Source: an uncultured Prevotella sp.
GTDB taxonomy: Bacteria > Bacteroidota > Bacteroidia > Bacteroidales > Bacteroidaceae
Direction of reading: 5' to 3'
NCBI GenBank assembly: GCA_944320675.1
Contig: CALUIJ010000092.1
Span: 1 to 63,384 of the forward strand
DNA: 63,384 nucleotides
Shown: positions 8,486-16,917 of the stretch, one piece after another
Layout: every line of letters begins with the position of its first letter
Position numbering within the stretch: the first letter of the stretch is position 1
Program-made: the position numbers and the translations under genes
The notes under the pieces: generated by a model
The model's input: the letters and a program-made list of their open reading frames with translations, nothing else
What the model was told of the DNA's origin: nothing
The model's database searches: none

Positions 8486-8692
8486 TCACTTTTCCACTGC
8501 TCCTACTTGTCGGCCGAACAGGCTGAGCACTTGGTTCACCTTGTCAAGGCGCAGTGTTTGCTTGCCTTGCTCCAAGTCGCGGATGAACCGTAAGCCAACG
8601 CCCGACTTGTCGGCCAGGTCTACTTGCGTAAGGTTGAATTTCTTTCTCATTTCTTTTACGAAACAGGCTATTGACGTATCTTGGTAATTCAT
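8486..8692 (-). CDS. HipB-like XRE-family HTH antitoxin/repressor
   Basis: This is a 68-residue single-domain Cro/C1-type helix-turn-helix ('MRKKFNLTQVDLADKSGVGLRFIRDLEQGKQTLRLDKVNQVLSLFG'). It is the first gene of the hipB-hipS-hipT operon. It probably binds the three TATACC-N6-GGTATA palindromes upstream (8830-8930) and autorepresses. The start ATG AAT TAC lies at the edge of a CATAATTCATAATTCAC-type repeat, and the stop lies in a CTTTTTCACC-type repeat, so repeats flank the gene on both sides. Confidence 0.88.
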   Translation of the reverse strand: MNYQDTSIACFVKEMRKKFNLTQVDLADKSGVGLRFIRDLEQGKQTLRLDKVNQVLSLFGRQVGAVEK

Positions 8693-8829
8693 AATTCACA
8701 TTTCACAATTCATAATTCACAACTCTTGCATGTTTATTTCATAATCAGAAGGTGCGTCGTTTTCTTATAAGAATGGCTGCTAAGGCGTATGCTTGATTAT
8801 GAATTATGCATTGTGAATTATGCATTAAC
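8693..8829. repeat. Class D hairpin (CATAATTCACAATTC words) in the hip leader
   Basis: CATAATTCACATTTCACAATTC-type words at 8691-8722 can pair with ATTATGAATTATGCATTGTG-type words at about 8798-8826. The element forms most of the roughly 145-nt leader between the predicted transcript start and hipB. Confidence 0.75.
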
Positions 8830-8930
8830 TATACCCTATCGGGTACAAAGATAATATAATTATATGTAATTTATACCTTTTCGGGTATAATTTTATGGAA
8901 ATAATTTTGTATTATACCTTATCGGGTATA
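8830..8930 (-). promoter_or_regulatory. hipBST promoter with three phased HipB-type operators
   Basis: Three palindromes of the form TATACC-N6-GGTATA lie at 8830-8847 (last half GGTACA), 8872-8889 and 8913-8930. Their centres are 42 and 41 bp apart, about four helical turns each. The minus-strand -7 box TATCTTTG lies at 8846-8853. The first operator therefore covers the transcript start and the second lies over the -33 region. No clear -33 motif is visible. The remaining bases to 9016 are AT-rich and hold a partial match (8950-9000) to the structured element at 12147. Confidence 0.85.
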
Positions 8931-9016
8931 ATTTAATTTAAAGGAATTGTCGGGAGTTTGTGGAAGTCTGACTCTTTTTCCATTCGCCGGAGTTTCGCTA
9001 ACTCTTGATTTAATTA

Positions 9017-9105
9017 AATCCAAATCGGTCATTAGGCTTCATCCATATTCCGTACTGCAGCCTGACATCAGTACGGAATATGGATGAAGCCTGATGATTT
9101 GGATT
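9017..9105. terminator. Long hairpin at the end of cdsA
   Basis: A perfect 24-bp stem (9034-9057 with 9069-9092) is extended by an outer 10-bp stem (9017-9026 with 9096-9105). The outer arm overlaps the cdsA stop codon (9104-9106, minus strand). It probably acts as a 3' stabiliser or terminator. Confidence 0.8.
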
Positions 9106-9955
9106 AAAACAGCGTCAGCGAGTAGAGGTAAACCACTGATGCCGGCATCGCCATGAGTGAAGAGTCGAAGCGGTCGAGCATGCCGCCGTGACCGGGAAGT
9201 ATGTTTCCGCTGTCTTTTATGCCGAGTGTGCGCTTGAAAAGCGATTCTACGAGGTCGCCCCATGTGCCGAAGACGACGACGACAATGCCAAGGCCCATCC
9301 ACTGGAGGACGGTAAGCCCTGTGTCGACGCCGAGACCGTTCTCGTAGTGGCCGATGAAATAGGCAACGGCGAGCACGATGACGGCCCCGCCTATTGAGCC
9401 TTCCCAACTCTTGCCGGGGGATATGCGCGGAAACAGCTTGTGGCGGCCGAGCAGCGAGCCGGTGCAGTAAGCGCCCGTATCGTTCGCCCATAGGAAGATG
9501 AACACGCAAAGCGGTATCAGGTAGTTGTAAGCCACGTTGCCGTCGGCCGTGGCGTTGAAGGCAAGCGCGTTGATTGTTGAGAACGGCAGGGCGATGTACA
9601 TTTGCCCGAGCATGGTGTAAGCCCAGTCGTTAATGGCGTTCTCGGTCTTTGCATACAGTTCGCTGATGAAAAGGTATATCACGGTGAGCAAGTAGGGTAT
9701 GAACACTGCCGCCGTGGGCACGACGCCGCTGCAGAATCCGCCGACGGCGAGGAAGAAGTACACGCCGGCTATTGTGCTGATGAAACGGTTCACCTGTACG
9801 TTCTTGACGTTGTTCACAAGTCCGCAGTATTCCCAGATGCTCAGCCCTGTTACAAGGGCGAACAGGAATGTCATCGCAACCGGTTTCATGAAACATACCA
9901 CGATTGCGGCAACGAAGAATACGCCGGTAATGCTTCTTACGATAAGGTTTTTCAT
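9104..9955 (-). CDS. cdsA: Phosphatidate cytidylyltransferase (CDP-diacylglycerol synthase)
   Basis: The 283-residue protein has many membrane helices and the family signature near the C-terminus: SLFKRTLGIKDSGNILPGHG followed by GMLDRFDS. CdsA converts phosphatidic acid and CTP to CDP-diacylglycerol, the precursor of phosphatidylethanolamine and phosphatidylglycerol, in the inner membrane. The length is normal for the family. It follows ftsH and rsfS on the minus strand. A hairpin of GGTTATGGGG-type repeats lies between ftsH and cdsA. Confidence 0.95.
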   Translation of the reverse strand: MKNLIVRSITGVFFVAAIVVCFMKPVAMTFLFALVTGLSIWEYCGLVNNVKNVQVNRFISTIAGVYFFLAVGGFCSGVVPTAAVFIPYLLTVIYLFISELYAKTENAINDWAYTMLGQMYIALPFSTINALAFNATADGNVAYNYLIPLCVFIFLWANDTGAYCTGSLLGRHKLFPRISPGKSWEGSIGGAVIVLAVAYFIGHYENGLGVDTGLTVLQWMGLGIVVVVFGTWGDLVESLFKRTLGIKDSGNILPGHGGMLDRFDSSLMAMPASVVYLYSLTLF

Positions 9956-9956
9956 A

Positions 9957-10100
9957 TTTTGGGGTTATAAGGTTTTGGGGTATATGGTTTTGTGGTTATT
10001 GGGTTTTGGGTTTGCGGTCATGTTGGCTGAATATTTTTTATTCGATGTACATATTTAACCTCAAAACCGTATAACCCTAAAGCCCAATAACCGTAAAAGA
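9957..10100. repeat. Class E hairpin between ftsH and cdsA
   Basis: GGGGTTATAAGGTTTTGGGG-type words (9961-10012) face CCTCAAAACCGTATAACCC-type words (10060-10098) around a loop of about 50 nt. Confidence 0.75.
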
Positions 10101-10111
10101 CTTACTGCAAC

Positions 10112-12127
10112 TTATTCTGTTTTCTCGTCGCCTACGTTTACGCCGGCTTTGTCTGATTCGCCGTTGGCGTTCGTTCCGGTTTCGTTTTCAGTGGATCGTT
10201 CGGAAGTGGTTCCGCCGTTCTCGCTTTCCATTATTTCTTGCGAACGGCTTACCCATGGGCGTTTGCCGAAAATCTTTTCAACGTCCTCGGCGAATATCAC
10301 CTCGCGCTCAAGCAGCAGTTCGGCCAGTTTGTTGTGTCCGTCCTTGTGCTTCGTGAGCAGGTCTTTAGCCCTTGCGTATTGCTCGTTTATCATGCTGAGC
10401 ACTTCGTCGTCCATTATCTTCGCCGTCGTTTCCGAGTAAGGCTTCTGGAAGTTGTACTCGTTGTTGTTGTAATAGCAGATGTTGGGCAGCTTGTCGCTCA
10501 TTCCGGCGTAGGCTATCATGCCGTAGGCGCTCTTCGTGACGCGCTCAAGGTCGTTCATCGCGCCTGTGGATATGTGGCCGGTGAACAGCTCTTCGGCGGC
10601 GCGTCCGCCGAGCGTCGCGCACATTTCGTCGAGCATTTCCTCCTTGGTTGTTATCTGCCGCTCCTCCGGCATGTACCATGCCGCGCCGAGCGCGCGGCCA
10701 CGCGGCACGATAGATACCTTGACCAATGGGTTGGCATGTTCCAAGAACCATGATATCGTGGCGTGTCCGGCCTCGTGGAGCGCTATTGTGCGGCGTTCGC
10801 CTTCGGTCATCACCTTTGTCTTTTTCTCCAAGCCGCCGATTATTCGGTCTACCGCGTCGAGGAAGTCCTGTTTGCCTACGTGGGTCTTGTCGTGGCGCGC
10901 GGCTATGAGGGCGGCCTCGTTGCACACGTTGGCGATGTCGGCGCCTGAGAATCCCGGAGTCTGCCTTGCAAGCATGTCCACGTCGACGCTTTCGTCGATC
11001 TTTACAGGTTTGAGGTGTACCTCGAATATTTCCTTACGTTCGTTGAGGTCGGGCAGGTCGACGTTTATCTGGCGGTCGAAGCGTCCGGCGCGCAGCAGGG
11101 CCGAGTCGAGCATGTCGGCGCGGTTTGTTGCTGCGAGAATGATTACGCCGCTGTTGGTGCCGAAACCGTCCATTTCGGTCAGCAATGCGTTCAGCGTGTT
11201 CTCGCGCTCGTCGTTGCCGCCCATGGCCGGGTTTTTGCTGCGGGCGCGGCCTACGGCGTCGATCTCATCGATGAAGATGATGCACGGCGATTTTTCCTTA
11301 GCCTGGCGGAACAAGTCGCGCACGCGGCTTGCGCCGACTCCGACGAACATTTCGACAAAGTCGGAACCGCTCATTGAGAAGAACGGCACGCCTGCTTCGC
11401 CTGCAACGGCCTTGGCCAACAGCGTCTTACCCGTCCCCGGAGGGCCTACAAGGAGCGCTCCCTTGGGTATCTTTCCGCCAAGGTCGGTGTATTTCTTCGG
11501 GTTTTTCAGGAATTCCACTATTTCCTGCACTTCCTGCTTCGCCCCGGCTTGTCCTGCCACGTCTTTGAACGTTATGTTGATGTCGGCTCCCTTCTCATAC
11601 ATCTTGGCTTTGCTCTTGCCTACGTTGAACACGCCGCCGGCGCCTCCGCCTCCGCCGCCCATGCGGCGCATGAGGTAGATCCAAAGGAAGAAGAGCAACA
11701 GGATGGGGCCGAAACTCAAGAGGATGTTGAACAAGTCGTTGCCGCGCTTGTTCTCATAATTAAGCTCGCCCTTGAACTTGCCCGTATTCTTTTCGGCCTC
11801 GATAAAGGTTTCAACCTTGTCTACACTGCCGAATTCGGTAGTTACAAATGGGTTCTTGCCGGTGTTCTTCGCTCCCTGTTTGAACACGTCGCGTATGTTT
11901 TGAGCGTTTACATACATCTTAAGCGTGCTCTCGTCCTTGTTTATCACGATTTTTGAAGCGTAACCCTTGTTGACGAAGGTCTTGAACTCGTCATAGGAAA
12001 CTTTCTTGCTGGCACTGCCTACGGAGTCGCCTCCGAGCAGGTACATGGCGATAAGGCCGAACAACACGAGCATGTAAATCCAGCTCATGCTGAATTTCGG
12101 TCTTTTGTTGTTTTTATCTTGTTCCAT
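10112..12127 (-). CDS. ftsH: ATP-dependent zinc metalloprotease FtsH
   Basis: The 671-residue AAA+ membrane protease has two N-terminal transmembrane segments (about 16-32 and 134-152) flanking an extracytoplasmic domain. Walker A is GPPGTGKT (228-235) and Walker B IIFIDEID (283-290). The second region of homology ends in GRFDR near 350. The zinc site is HEAGH (451-455), with an Asp ligand in the MNDLERVTK segment. It forms hexamers that degrade membrane and short-lived cytoplasmic proteins. The Ser/Thr/Asn/Glu-rich tail of about 40 residues is low complexity. It lies downstream of rsfS, separated by a structured repeat (12147-12267). Confidence 0.98.
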   Translation of the reverse strand: MEQDKNNKRPKFSMSWIYMLVLFGLIAMYLLGGDSVGSASKKVSYDEFKTFVNKGYASKIVINKDESTLKMYVNAQNIRDVFKQGAKNTGKNPFVTTEFGSVDKVETFIEAEKNTGKFKGELNYENKRGNDLFNILLSFGPILLLFFLWIYLMRRMGGGGGGAGGVFNVGKSKAKMYEKGADINITFKDVAGQAGAKQEVQEIVEFLKNPKKYTDLGGKIPKGALLVGPPGTGKTLLAKAVAGEAGVPFFSMSGSDFVEMFVGVGASRVRDLFRQAKEKSPCIIFIDEIDAVGRARSKNPAMGGNDERENTLNALLTEMDGFGTNSGVIILAATNRADMLDSALLRAGRFDRQINVDLPDLNERKEIFEVHLKPVKIDESVDVDMLARQTPGFSGADIANVCNEAALIAARHDKTHVGKQDFLDAVDRIIGGLEKKTKVMTEGERRTIALHEAGHATISWFLEHANPLVKVSIVPRGRALGAAWYMPEERQITTKEEMLDEMCATLGGRAAEELFTGHISTGAMNDLERVTKSAYGMIAYAGMSDKLPNICYYNNNEYNFQKPYSETTAKIMDDEVLSMINEQYARAKDLLTKHKDGHNKLAELLLEREVIFAEDVEKIFGKRPWVSRSQEIMESENGGTTSERSTENETGTNANGESDKAGVNVGDEKTE

Positions 12128-12146
12128 AATTGTCCATTGTTTTTTT

Positions 12147-12267
12147 GAGGGTGTGTCGTAATTCCGGAGTTATCAGTAGTTAGCAGGAGTCAGGTTCGTT
12201 CTGCTCGCCGGAGTTTACTCCTATGCGAAGCGTCTGAATCTTATTAACTACTTTTTGATATACCCTC
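12147..12267. repeat. Structured dispersed element, copy 1 (class G)
   Basis: The ends form GAGGGTGTGTC / GATATACCCTC. The interior carries TTCCGGAGTTATCAGTAGTT, GGAGTCAG and GCGAAGCGTCTGAATC. It shares most of this with the element at 53804-53953. It lies between rsfS and ftsH, just 5' of the ftsH start. Confidence 0.75.
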
Positions 12268-12305
12268 ATTCTTAACGTTACGGTTTGCGTGGTGGTTTTA
12301 TGCCG

Positions 12306-12665
12306 TCAGTCAATGTCGGGCAGCTTTGTCAGCTTGGCGTCCTCCCACAGGTTTTCAAGATTGTAGTATTCCCTTGTTTCGGGAAGGAAGATGTGGACCA
12401 TCACGTCGGTGTAGTCCATTGCCACCCAGTGGGCAAGGCCCAAGCCTACGACATGCACCGGCTTTTCGCCCGCGTCCACCCTTGCCGTCTCTTCTACCGA
12501 GTCGGTTATGGCCTCGACCTGCGACGGTGAGTTGCCTTGGCAGATAATAAAGTAATGACAGATTGCGCCCTCGATTCCGCTCAAGTCGGCGATGATGATG
12601 TTTGAGCCTTTTTTTTCTTGAATGCCTTTTGTTATTGTCTCAACTAATTTGTTTACTTGTTCCAT
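12306..12665 (-). CDS. rsfS: Ribosomal silencing factor RsfS
   Basis: The 119-residue protein matches the RsfS/Iojap/C7orf30 family ('IIIADLSGIEGAICHYFIIC', 'HVVGLGLAHWVAMDYTDVMVHIF', 'REYYNLENLWEDA'). RsfS binds ribosomal protein L14 and blocks subunit joining during starvation. It is the first gene of the rsfS-ftsH-cdsA minus-strand run. A promoter lies at 12762-12790. Confidence 0.96.
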   Translation of the reverse strand: MEQVNKLVETITKGIQEKKGSNIIIADLSGIEGAICHYFIICQGNSPSQVEAITDSVEETARVDAGEKPVHVVGLGLAHWVAMDYTDVMVHIFLPETREYYNLENLWEDAKLTKLPDID

Positions 12666-12761
12666 TAAAGAAAATAAGTGTGGTTAATGTAAAAACTTTG
12701 ACGCAGGCAGGGCGCGCGTAATGCTTGGCTTACATGCTCTCCACATGCGTCATTTCTTATG

Positions 12762-12790
12762 CAAAGGTACATTGATTTATTGTAAAACAA
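12762..12790 (-). promoter_or_regulatory. Promoter of rsfS
   Basis: On the minus strand TTG (12788-12790), an 18-nt spacer and TACCTTTG (12762-12769) form a -33/-7 pair about 100 nt upstream of rsfS. Confidence 0.6.
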
Positions 12791-12841
12791 TGACAAAGAC
12801 CGGTTATTTTGAGTTTTTTTAGAAAAAAGTCGGCAAAAATG

Positions 12842-12871
12842 TTGCCAGTTCAAAAAAAATGCGTACCTTTG
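12842..12871 (+). promoter_or_regulatory. Promoter of tRNA-Gln
   Basis: TTG at 12842-12844, a 19-nt spacer and TACCTTTG at 12864-12871. It is divergent from the rsfS promoter. Confidence 0.65.
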
Positions 12872-12914
12872 CACTCGCAAAACAGAAATAAAAACATTGT
12901 TCTGCGAAATGTAT

Positions 12915-12985
12915 TGGGATATGGTGTAATGGTAACACTACAGATTCTGGTCCTGTCATTCCTGGTTCGAATCCGGGTATCCCAA
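12915..12985 (+). tRNA. tRNA-Gln (anticodon CTG)
   Basis: The acceptor arms TGGGATA and TATCCCA pair perfectly. The D-stem is GTGT/ACAC. The anticodon loop TTCTGGT gives anticodon CTG, which reads CAG (Gln). The T-arm is CCTGG-TTCGAAT-CCGGG and the discriminator base is A. The anticodon stem contains one A-C mismatch next to the loop. CCA is not encoded. Confidence 0.93.
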
Positions 12986-12992
12986 CAATCGG

Positions 12993-13022
12993 AAGTCGTC
13001 TTCATGTGAAGACGACTTTTTT
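12993..13022 (+). terminator. Rho-independent terminator after tRNA-Gln
   Basis: An 11-bp perfect stem (12993-13003 with 13008-13018) has a 4-nt loop and a T-run. The next 320 nt, to about 13340, hold no gene or motif I recognise. Confidence 0.92.
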
Positions 13023-13341
13023 GTGCGTGCTAGGGTGGTTGGGATTCCGCCGGATTGGGGCAGTCTGCCGGATTTACGGTTATAGGGGTTTGCTTGGGAC
13101 TAGTGCTTCTTTTGAAACGGATGTTTCTACATAAACGTTTTGATTTGAATTTAATTCGCGGTTTCTATAATAATAAGTAGGTATAAGGACTTGGGGGTGA
13201 AGCAATGCCGTGCCTTGTTCGTATGTGATGATTTTTAAATATTAATTAATGTGTGAAAAAGGATTAGCCGAAGCCATGGTTGGTGTGGTTGGTGGTTGTT
13301 TCGCCTTTAATAATTTATAAGTTTTACGATTTTGTATAAAT

Positions 13342-13363
13342 AATATGACAATCGTGTCATATT
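13342..13363. promoter_or_regulatory. Palindrome upstream of the susC promoter, possible operator
   Basis: AATATGACA and TGTCATATT are perfect 9-bp arms around ATCG. It lies 50 bp upstream of the susC -7 box. A dimeric regulator site is an inference; a weak terminator is an alternative. Confidence 0.45.
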
Positions 13364-13412
13364 TTATAGTATTTTTCACTGAAACTATAGTCCTGTAGGG
13401 TGTAAAAATTGT

Positions 13413-13420
13413 TACTTTTG
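13413..13420 (+). promoter_or_regulatory. -7 box of the susC promoter
   Basis: TACTTTTG matches the Bacteroidota -7 consensus about 64 nt upstream of the susC start. There is no clear -33 element, as is common for regulated Sus-type promoters. Confidence 0.6.
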
Positions 13421-13483
13421 CAAAAAATCATTTAAGCGTAAAGGTTTGAACTTTATTAATCTATTATTATTAACCTAATTAAT

Positions 13484-16400
13484 ATGAAGAAAAGAACGAT
13501 TCAATGTAGCGCAATTGTGAACGGACAATACGTCGGCAAAGGCGCACGTGTGCTGTTTGTTTCGGGCTTGTCGGCATTGATGCTTTCGGGCATCGTCTCA
13601 CCTCCGGCAATGGCTGAGCAGGTAGCAGCGGAGTCTGTGATTACAACTCAGGCGAAAAAGATTACGGGAACAGTCGTTGACGAACAGGGACAGCCCATGA
13701 TTGGCGTTACCGTCCGTGTGCAGGGCGGCAATGTCGGAACTACGACCGACCTTGACGGAAAGTTCTCTCTCAACGCCTCTGAGGGCTCGGTGCTTGTGTT
13801 TTCTTATATAGGGTATAAGGATTACACATTGAATGTCGGCAGCCGGAGTTCTTACAGCATTAAGATGGTAGGCGAGAACGAAGCCCTCGACGAGGTCGTG
13901 GTGATTGGTTACCAAACGGTAAGGCGCAAGGACCTGACCGGCTCCGTTGCTTCGGTCAAGGGCGAGGACATAGCCGCCATGCCGGTGGCCAACGTAGCCC
14001 AGGCTTTGCAGGGTAAGCTTCCCGGTGTGAACGTAACTTCGCAAGACGGACGTCCCGACGCAACGATTTCAATCCGTGTCCGTGGCGGCGGTTCTATATC
14101 TCAGAGCAACGAGCCGCTCATCCTTGTCGACGGAATCACCGTCAAGTCGCTTGACGACATTCCCTCGGACCAGGTGGAGAGTATCGACGTGCTGAAAGAC
14201 GCTTCGTCTACTGCCATTTATGGTGCGCGCGGAGCCAACGGCGTAATCCTTGTCACCACGAAAGGTGCGAAGGAGGGCAAGGTGTCGGTTAATTATAACG
14301 GATATGTGAAGTTTAATACTCCTACGAAGTATCTTGAGACCCTTGATCCTTATGATTATCTGTGTTTCGTATGGGGCAATGCCGCTGCTTTGGGCGAGGC
14401 TTACCGTACTCCTTTCGAGAAGCTTTACGGCATCGGAGCTTATGCCGGCAGTAACACCGGAGGCATTGAGAGCTACAGGAATGTAGACAAATACGATGTG
14501 CAGAAGGATGTTTACAACAGTTCGGTTTCACACAACCACGACTTGACCATTACCGGCGGCAACGATAAGACGCGCATGCTCTTCTCTGCCAGTTACATGG
14601 ACGAGGAGGGTATGAAGATAAATTCTTTCGCACGCCGTGCAAGCTTCAACTTCAAGGTGAACCAGAAGATAACTGATAATCTTGACATCGCTTTCGACAC
14701 ACGTTATTCCGACCGCCGCACGATGGGCGACGAGAAGACCACCAACGGCTCAGGTTCGCTTCTTTCATATTCTTACCGTTTCCGTCCTATAGCCACAAGC
14801 GATATGCTTGGCGATCTCAGCGCTTTGCATGAGGGCAACATGGAAATGTACGGCCGCAACACGACATGGGATAATTACAGTCCGGCGGCGCGCATCGGCG
14901 ACTATGAGCCTCTTTATATCAAGCAAAGGCTGCGCGGCACAGCGTCGTTGAATTGGCGTATCGTAAAAGGACTTACTTACCACACCGACCTAAGTTACAA
15001 CCAGGCTTGGGAAGAAGACAAGATTTGGGGTGGAGCGATCTACAACAATTACATGAACGACACGACCGGCGAGAAGCTTTACGCAGGCAGCGTGGAGTGG
15101 GCAAAGCGCGGAAACTGGGGTTTGCGTTGGACAAACACGTTGAGCTACGACTTCAACTTCTTGCCTGAGAAGCACCGCTTAAACCTCTTGCTCGGTCATG
15201 AGGTTACCGACTCTGGCGGCGACGAAATAGAAATAGACGCCAACCACTTCCCGGCAAACTTCTCGAAGGACAACGCCTTCGCCATGATCAACCAGTATGA
15301 CAAGAACGCCGGAACGAGCAACTTCTTCTCGGGAATCGACGTGGCAGAGCGCGTGCTCTCGTTCTTCGGCCGACTCAATTATACTTGGAATGACCGTTAC
15401 TTGTTGACGTTCACGTTTCGTGCCGATGGTTCGTCGAAGTTCTCTCCTGAGCACCGCTGGGGTTACTTCCCCGCAGCCGCAGTTGGATGGCGCATATCAG
15501 AAGAGCCTTTCATGGCCGGCACGCGCGACTGGCTCGACAACTTGAAGCTGCGCTTCTCTTACGGTACGGTAGGTAACGACGGCATCGACTCTGACCTTTG
15601 GCTGCAGAGCTGGACTTCTGAGACCGACCTCCGTTGGCAGTACGCCTTGAACCACCAGTATTCGTCATCATACGATTATTCAGCCGACGAGATGGCCAAC
15701 CTCGACCTGAAGTGGGAGACGACGATCACACGTAACCTCGGTATCGACTTCAGCTTCTTCAACAGCCGCTTGTGGGGTACGTTGGACTTGTATTGGAACA
15801 CCACCAAGGACCTGCTCATGCTTACGTCTATCCCCGGCATAACGGGCTTCACGGCCACTTATGACAATATCGGACAGACCAGCAACAAGGGTGTCGAGCT
15901 TTCTCTCTCGGGCGTTATCTTCAAGAACAAGGACTGGAACATTTCCGCCGGAATGAACATCAACTTCAACAAGGGTAACGTTGACAAGTTGGCAGAGAAC
16001 GTAACGGGTCTTTACTCTTCACAGTGGTGCGGTAGCAGCACATTCCCCGGCAACGACTACATCCTGAAGGAAGGCAGCCCTGTCGGCATCGTACGTGGTT
16101 ATGTGTACGACGGCTTCTATACTACGGACGACTTCGACTATGTAAACGGACTTTATTACTTGAAAGAGGGTGTGACCGACCTTGGTTCGACCATCAACCC
16201 CGTACACGGCATCAACCGTCCCGAAGGCCAGAACGCTTATCCCGGCCTGCCGAAGTTTAAGGACTTGAACGGCGACAAGATCATCGACGAGGGCGACGTA
16301 TGTGACATCGGCGACATGAACCCGATACATACAGGAGGTTTCAACATCAATGCCATGTATAAGAACTTCGACCTCGGCTTGTATTTCAACTGGAGCTATG

Positions 16401-16891
16401 GCAACGATATTTACAACGTAAACAAGGCCGGCTCTATGTATAATGCCAAGGAGAACGGCGCTTACGAGAACAAGCTCGCCTTCATGAAGGACAGTTACAA
16501 GATCTACGACGTAGTTGACGGACAGCTCGTAAGCCTTACGACCCCCGAGCAGCTCAACGCCGCCAACGTCAACGCCAAGGTGCCGTTGCCTTACAGTGAG
16601 AACGGCTTCACCTCGACGTATGTGATAGAAGACGGTTCTTACCTGCGTCTCAACACGCTTACGTTGGGTTACTCCTTGCCTCAGAGCCTGTTGCGCAAGG
16701 CAGGCATATCCAAGCTCCGCATATACGGTTCTATTTACAACGTGTTCACGATTACCGGATATTCAGGCCTCGACCCTGAAGTCAGCGCAGATACCGCCCA
16801 CAACAACGCCAAGTATCCGACCACGGGTCTTGACTGGGGTACTTATCCGCGTGCACGCTCGTTTGTAATCGGATTGAATCTCTCATTCTAA
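13484..16891 (+). CDS. SusC/RagA-family TonB-linked outer membrane transporter
   Basis: The 1135-residue protein has a signal peptide cleaved near residue 44 (PPAMA-EQ). A carboxypeptidase-D-regulatory-like domain follows ('KITGTVVDEQGQPMIGVTV ... GYKDYTLNVG', about 58-130). Next come a TonB box-like stretch ('EALDEVVVIGYQTVRRKDLTG'), a plug domain ('GKLPGVNVTSQDGRP', 'IRVRGGGSISQSNEPLILVDG') and a C-terminal beta-barrel ending in aromatic F ('FVIGLNLSF'). It forms the transport pore of a SusCD complex importing glycans across the outer membrane. The susD partner starts 26 nt downstream. The glycan is unknown; the linked GH43 suggests arabinose- or xylose-containing polysaccharide. Confidence 0.96.
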   Translation: MKKRTIQCSAIVNGQYVGKGARVLFVSGLSALMLSGIVSPPAMAEQVAAESVITTQAKKITGTVVDEQGQPMIGVTVRVQGGNVGTTTDLDGKFSLNASEGSVLVFSYIGYKDYTLNVGSRSSYSIKMVGENEALDEVVVIGYQTVRRKDLTGSVASVKGEDIAAMPVANVAQALQGKLPGVNVTSQDGRPDATISIRVRGGGSISQSNEPLILVDGITVKSLDDIPSDQVESIDVLKDASSTAIYGARGANGVILVTTKGAKEGKVSVNYNGYVKFNTPTKYLETLDPYDYLCFVWGNAAALGEAYRTPFEKLYGIGAYAGSNTGGIESYRNVDKYDVQKDVYNSSVSHNHDLTITGGNDKTRMLFSASYMDEEGMKINSFARRASFNFKVNQKITDNLDIAFDTRYSDRRTMGDEKTTNGSGSLLSYSYRFRPIATSDMLGDLSALHEGNMEMYGRNTTWDNYSPAARIGDYEPLYIKQRLRGTASLNWRIVKGLTYHTDLSYNQAWEEDKIWGGAIYNNYMNDTTGEKLYAGSVEWAKRGNWGLRWTNTLSYDFNFLPEKHRLNLLLGHEVTDSGGDEIEIDANHFPANFSKDNAFAMINQYDKNAGTSNFFSGIDVAERVLSFFGRLNYTWNDRYLLTFTFRADGSSKFSPEHRWGYFPAAAVGWRISEEPFMAGTRDWLDNLKLRFSYGTVGNDGIDSDLWLQSWTSETDLRWQYALNHQYSSSYDYSADEMANLDLKWETTITRNLGIDFSFFNSRLWGTLDLYWNTTKDLLMLTSIPGITGFTATYDNIGQTSNKGVELSLSGVIFKNKDWNISAGMNINFNKGNVDKLAENVTGLYSSQWCGSSTFPGNDYILKEGSPVGIVRGYVYDGFYTTDDFDYVNGLYYLKEGVTDLGSTINPVHGINRPEGQNAYPGLPKFKDLNGDKIIDEGDVCDIGDMNPIHTGGFNINAMYKNFDLGLYFNWSYGNDIYNVNKAGSMYNAKENGAYENKLAFMKDSYKIYDVVDGQLVSLTTPEQLNAANVNAKVPLPYSENGFTSTYVIEDGSYLRLNTLTLGYSLPQSLLRKAGISKLRIYGSIYNVFTITGYSGLDPEVSADTAHNNAKYPTTGLDWGTYPRARSFVIGLNLSF

Positions 16892-16917
16892 AACATCCAA
16901 ACAAATAAAATTACGTT

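Noticed and set aside
8830-8930. Possible origin or iteron cluster
   Set aside because: The three palindromes sit on the hipBST promoter. A HipB operator role explains them without a replication gene nearby.
10536-11678. Long plus-strand frame of 380 codons opposite ftsH
   Set aside because: It is antisense to FtsH, which has all AAA+ and protease motifs; composition is Ser/Arg-rich as expected for a shadow frame.
12809-13009. Open frame of 66 codons spanning tRNA-Gln
   Set aside because: It overlaps the tRNA and its promoter and terminator, which have clear support.
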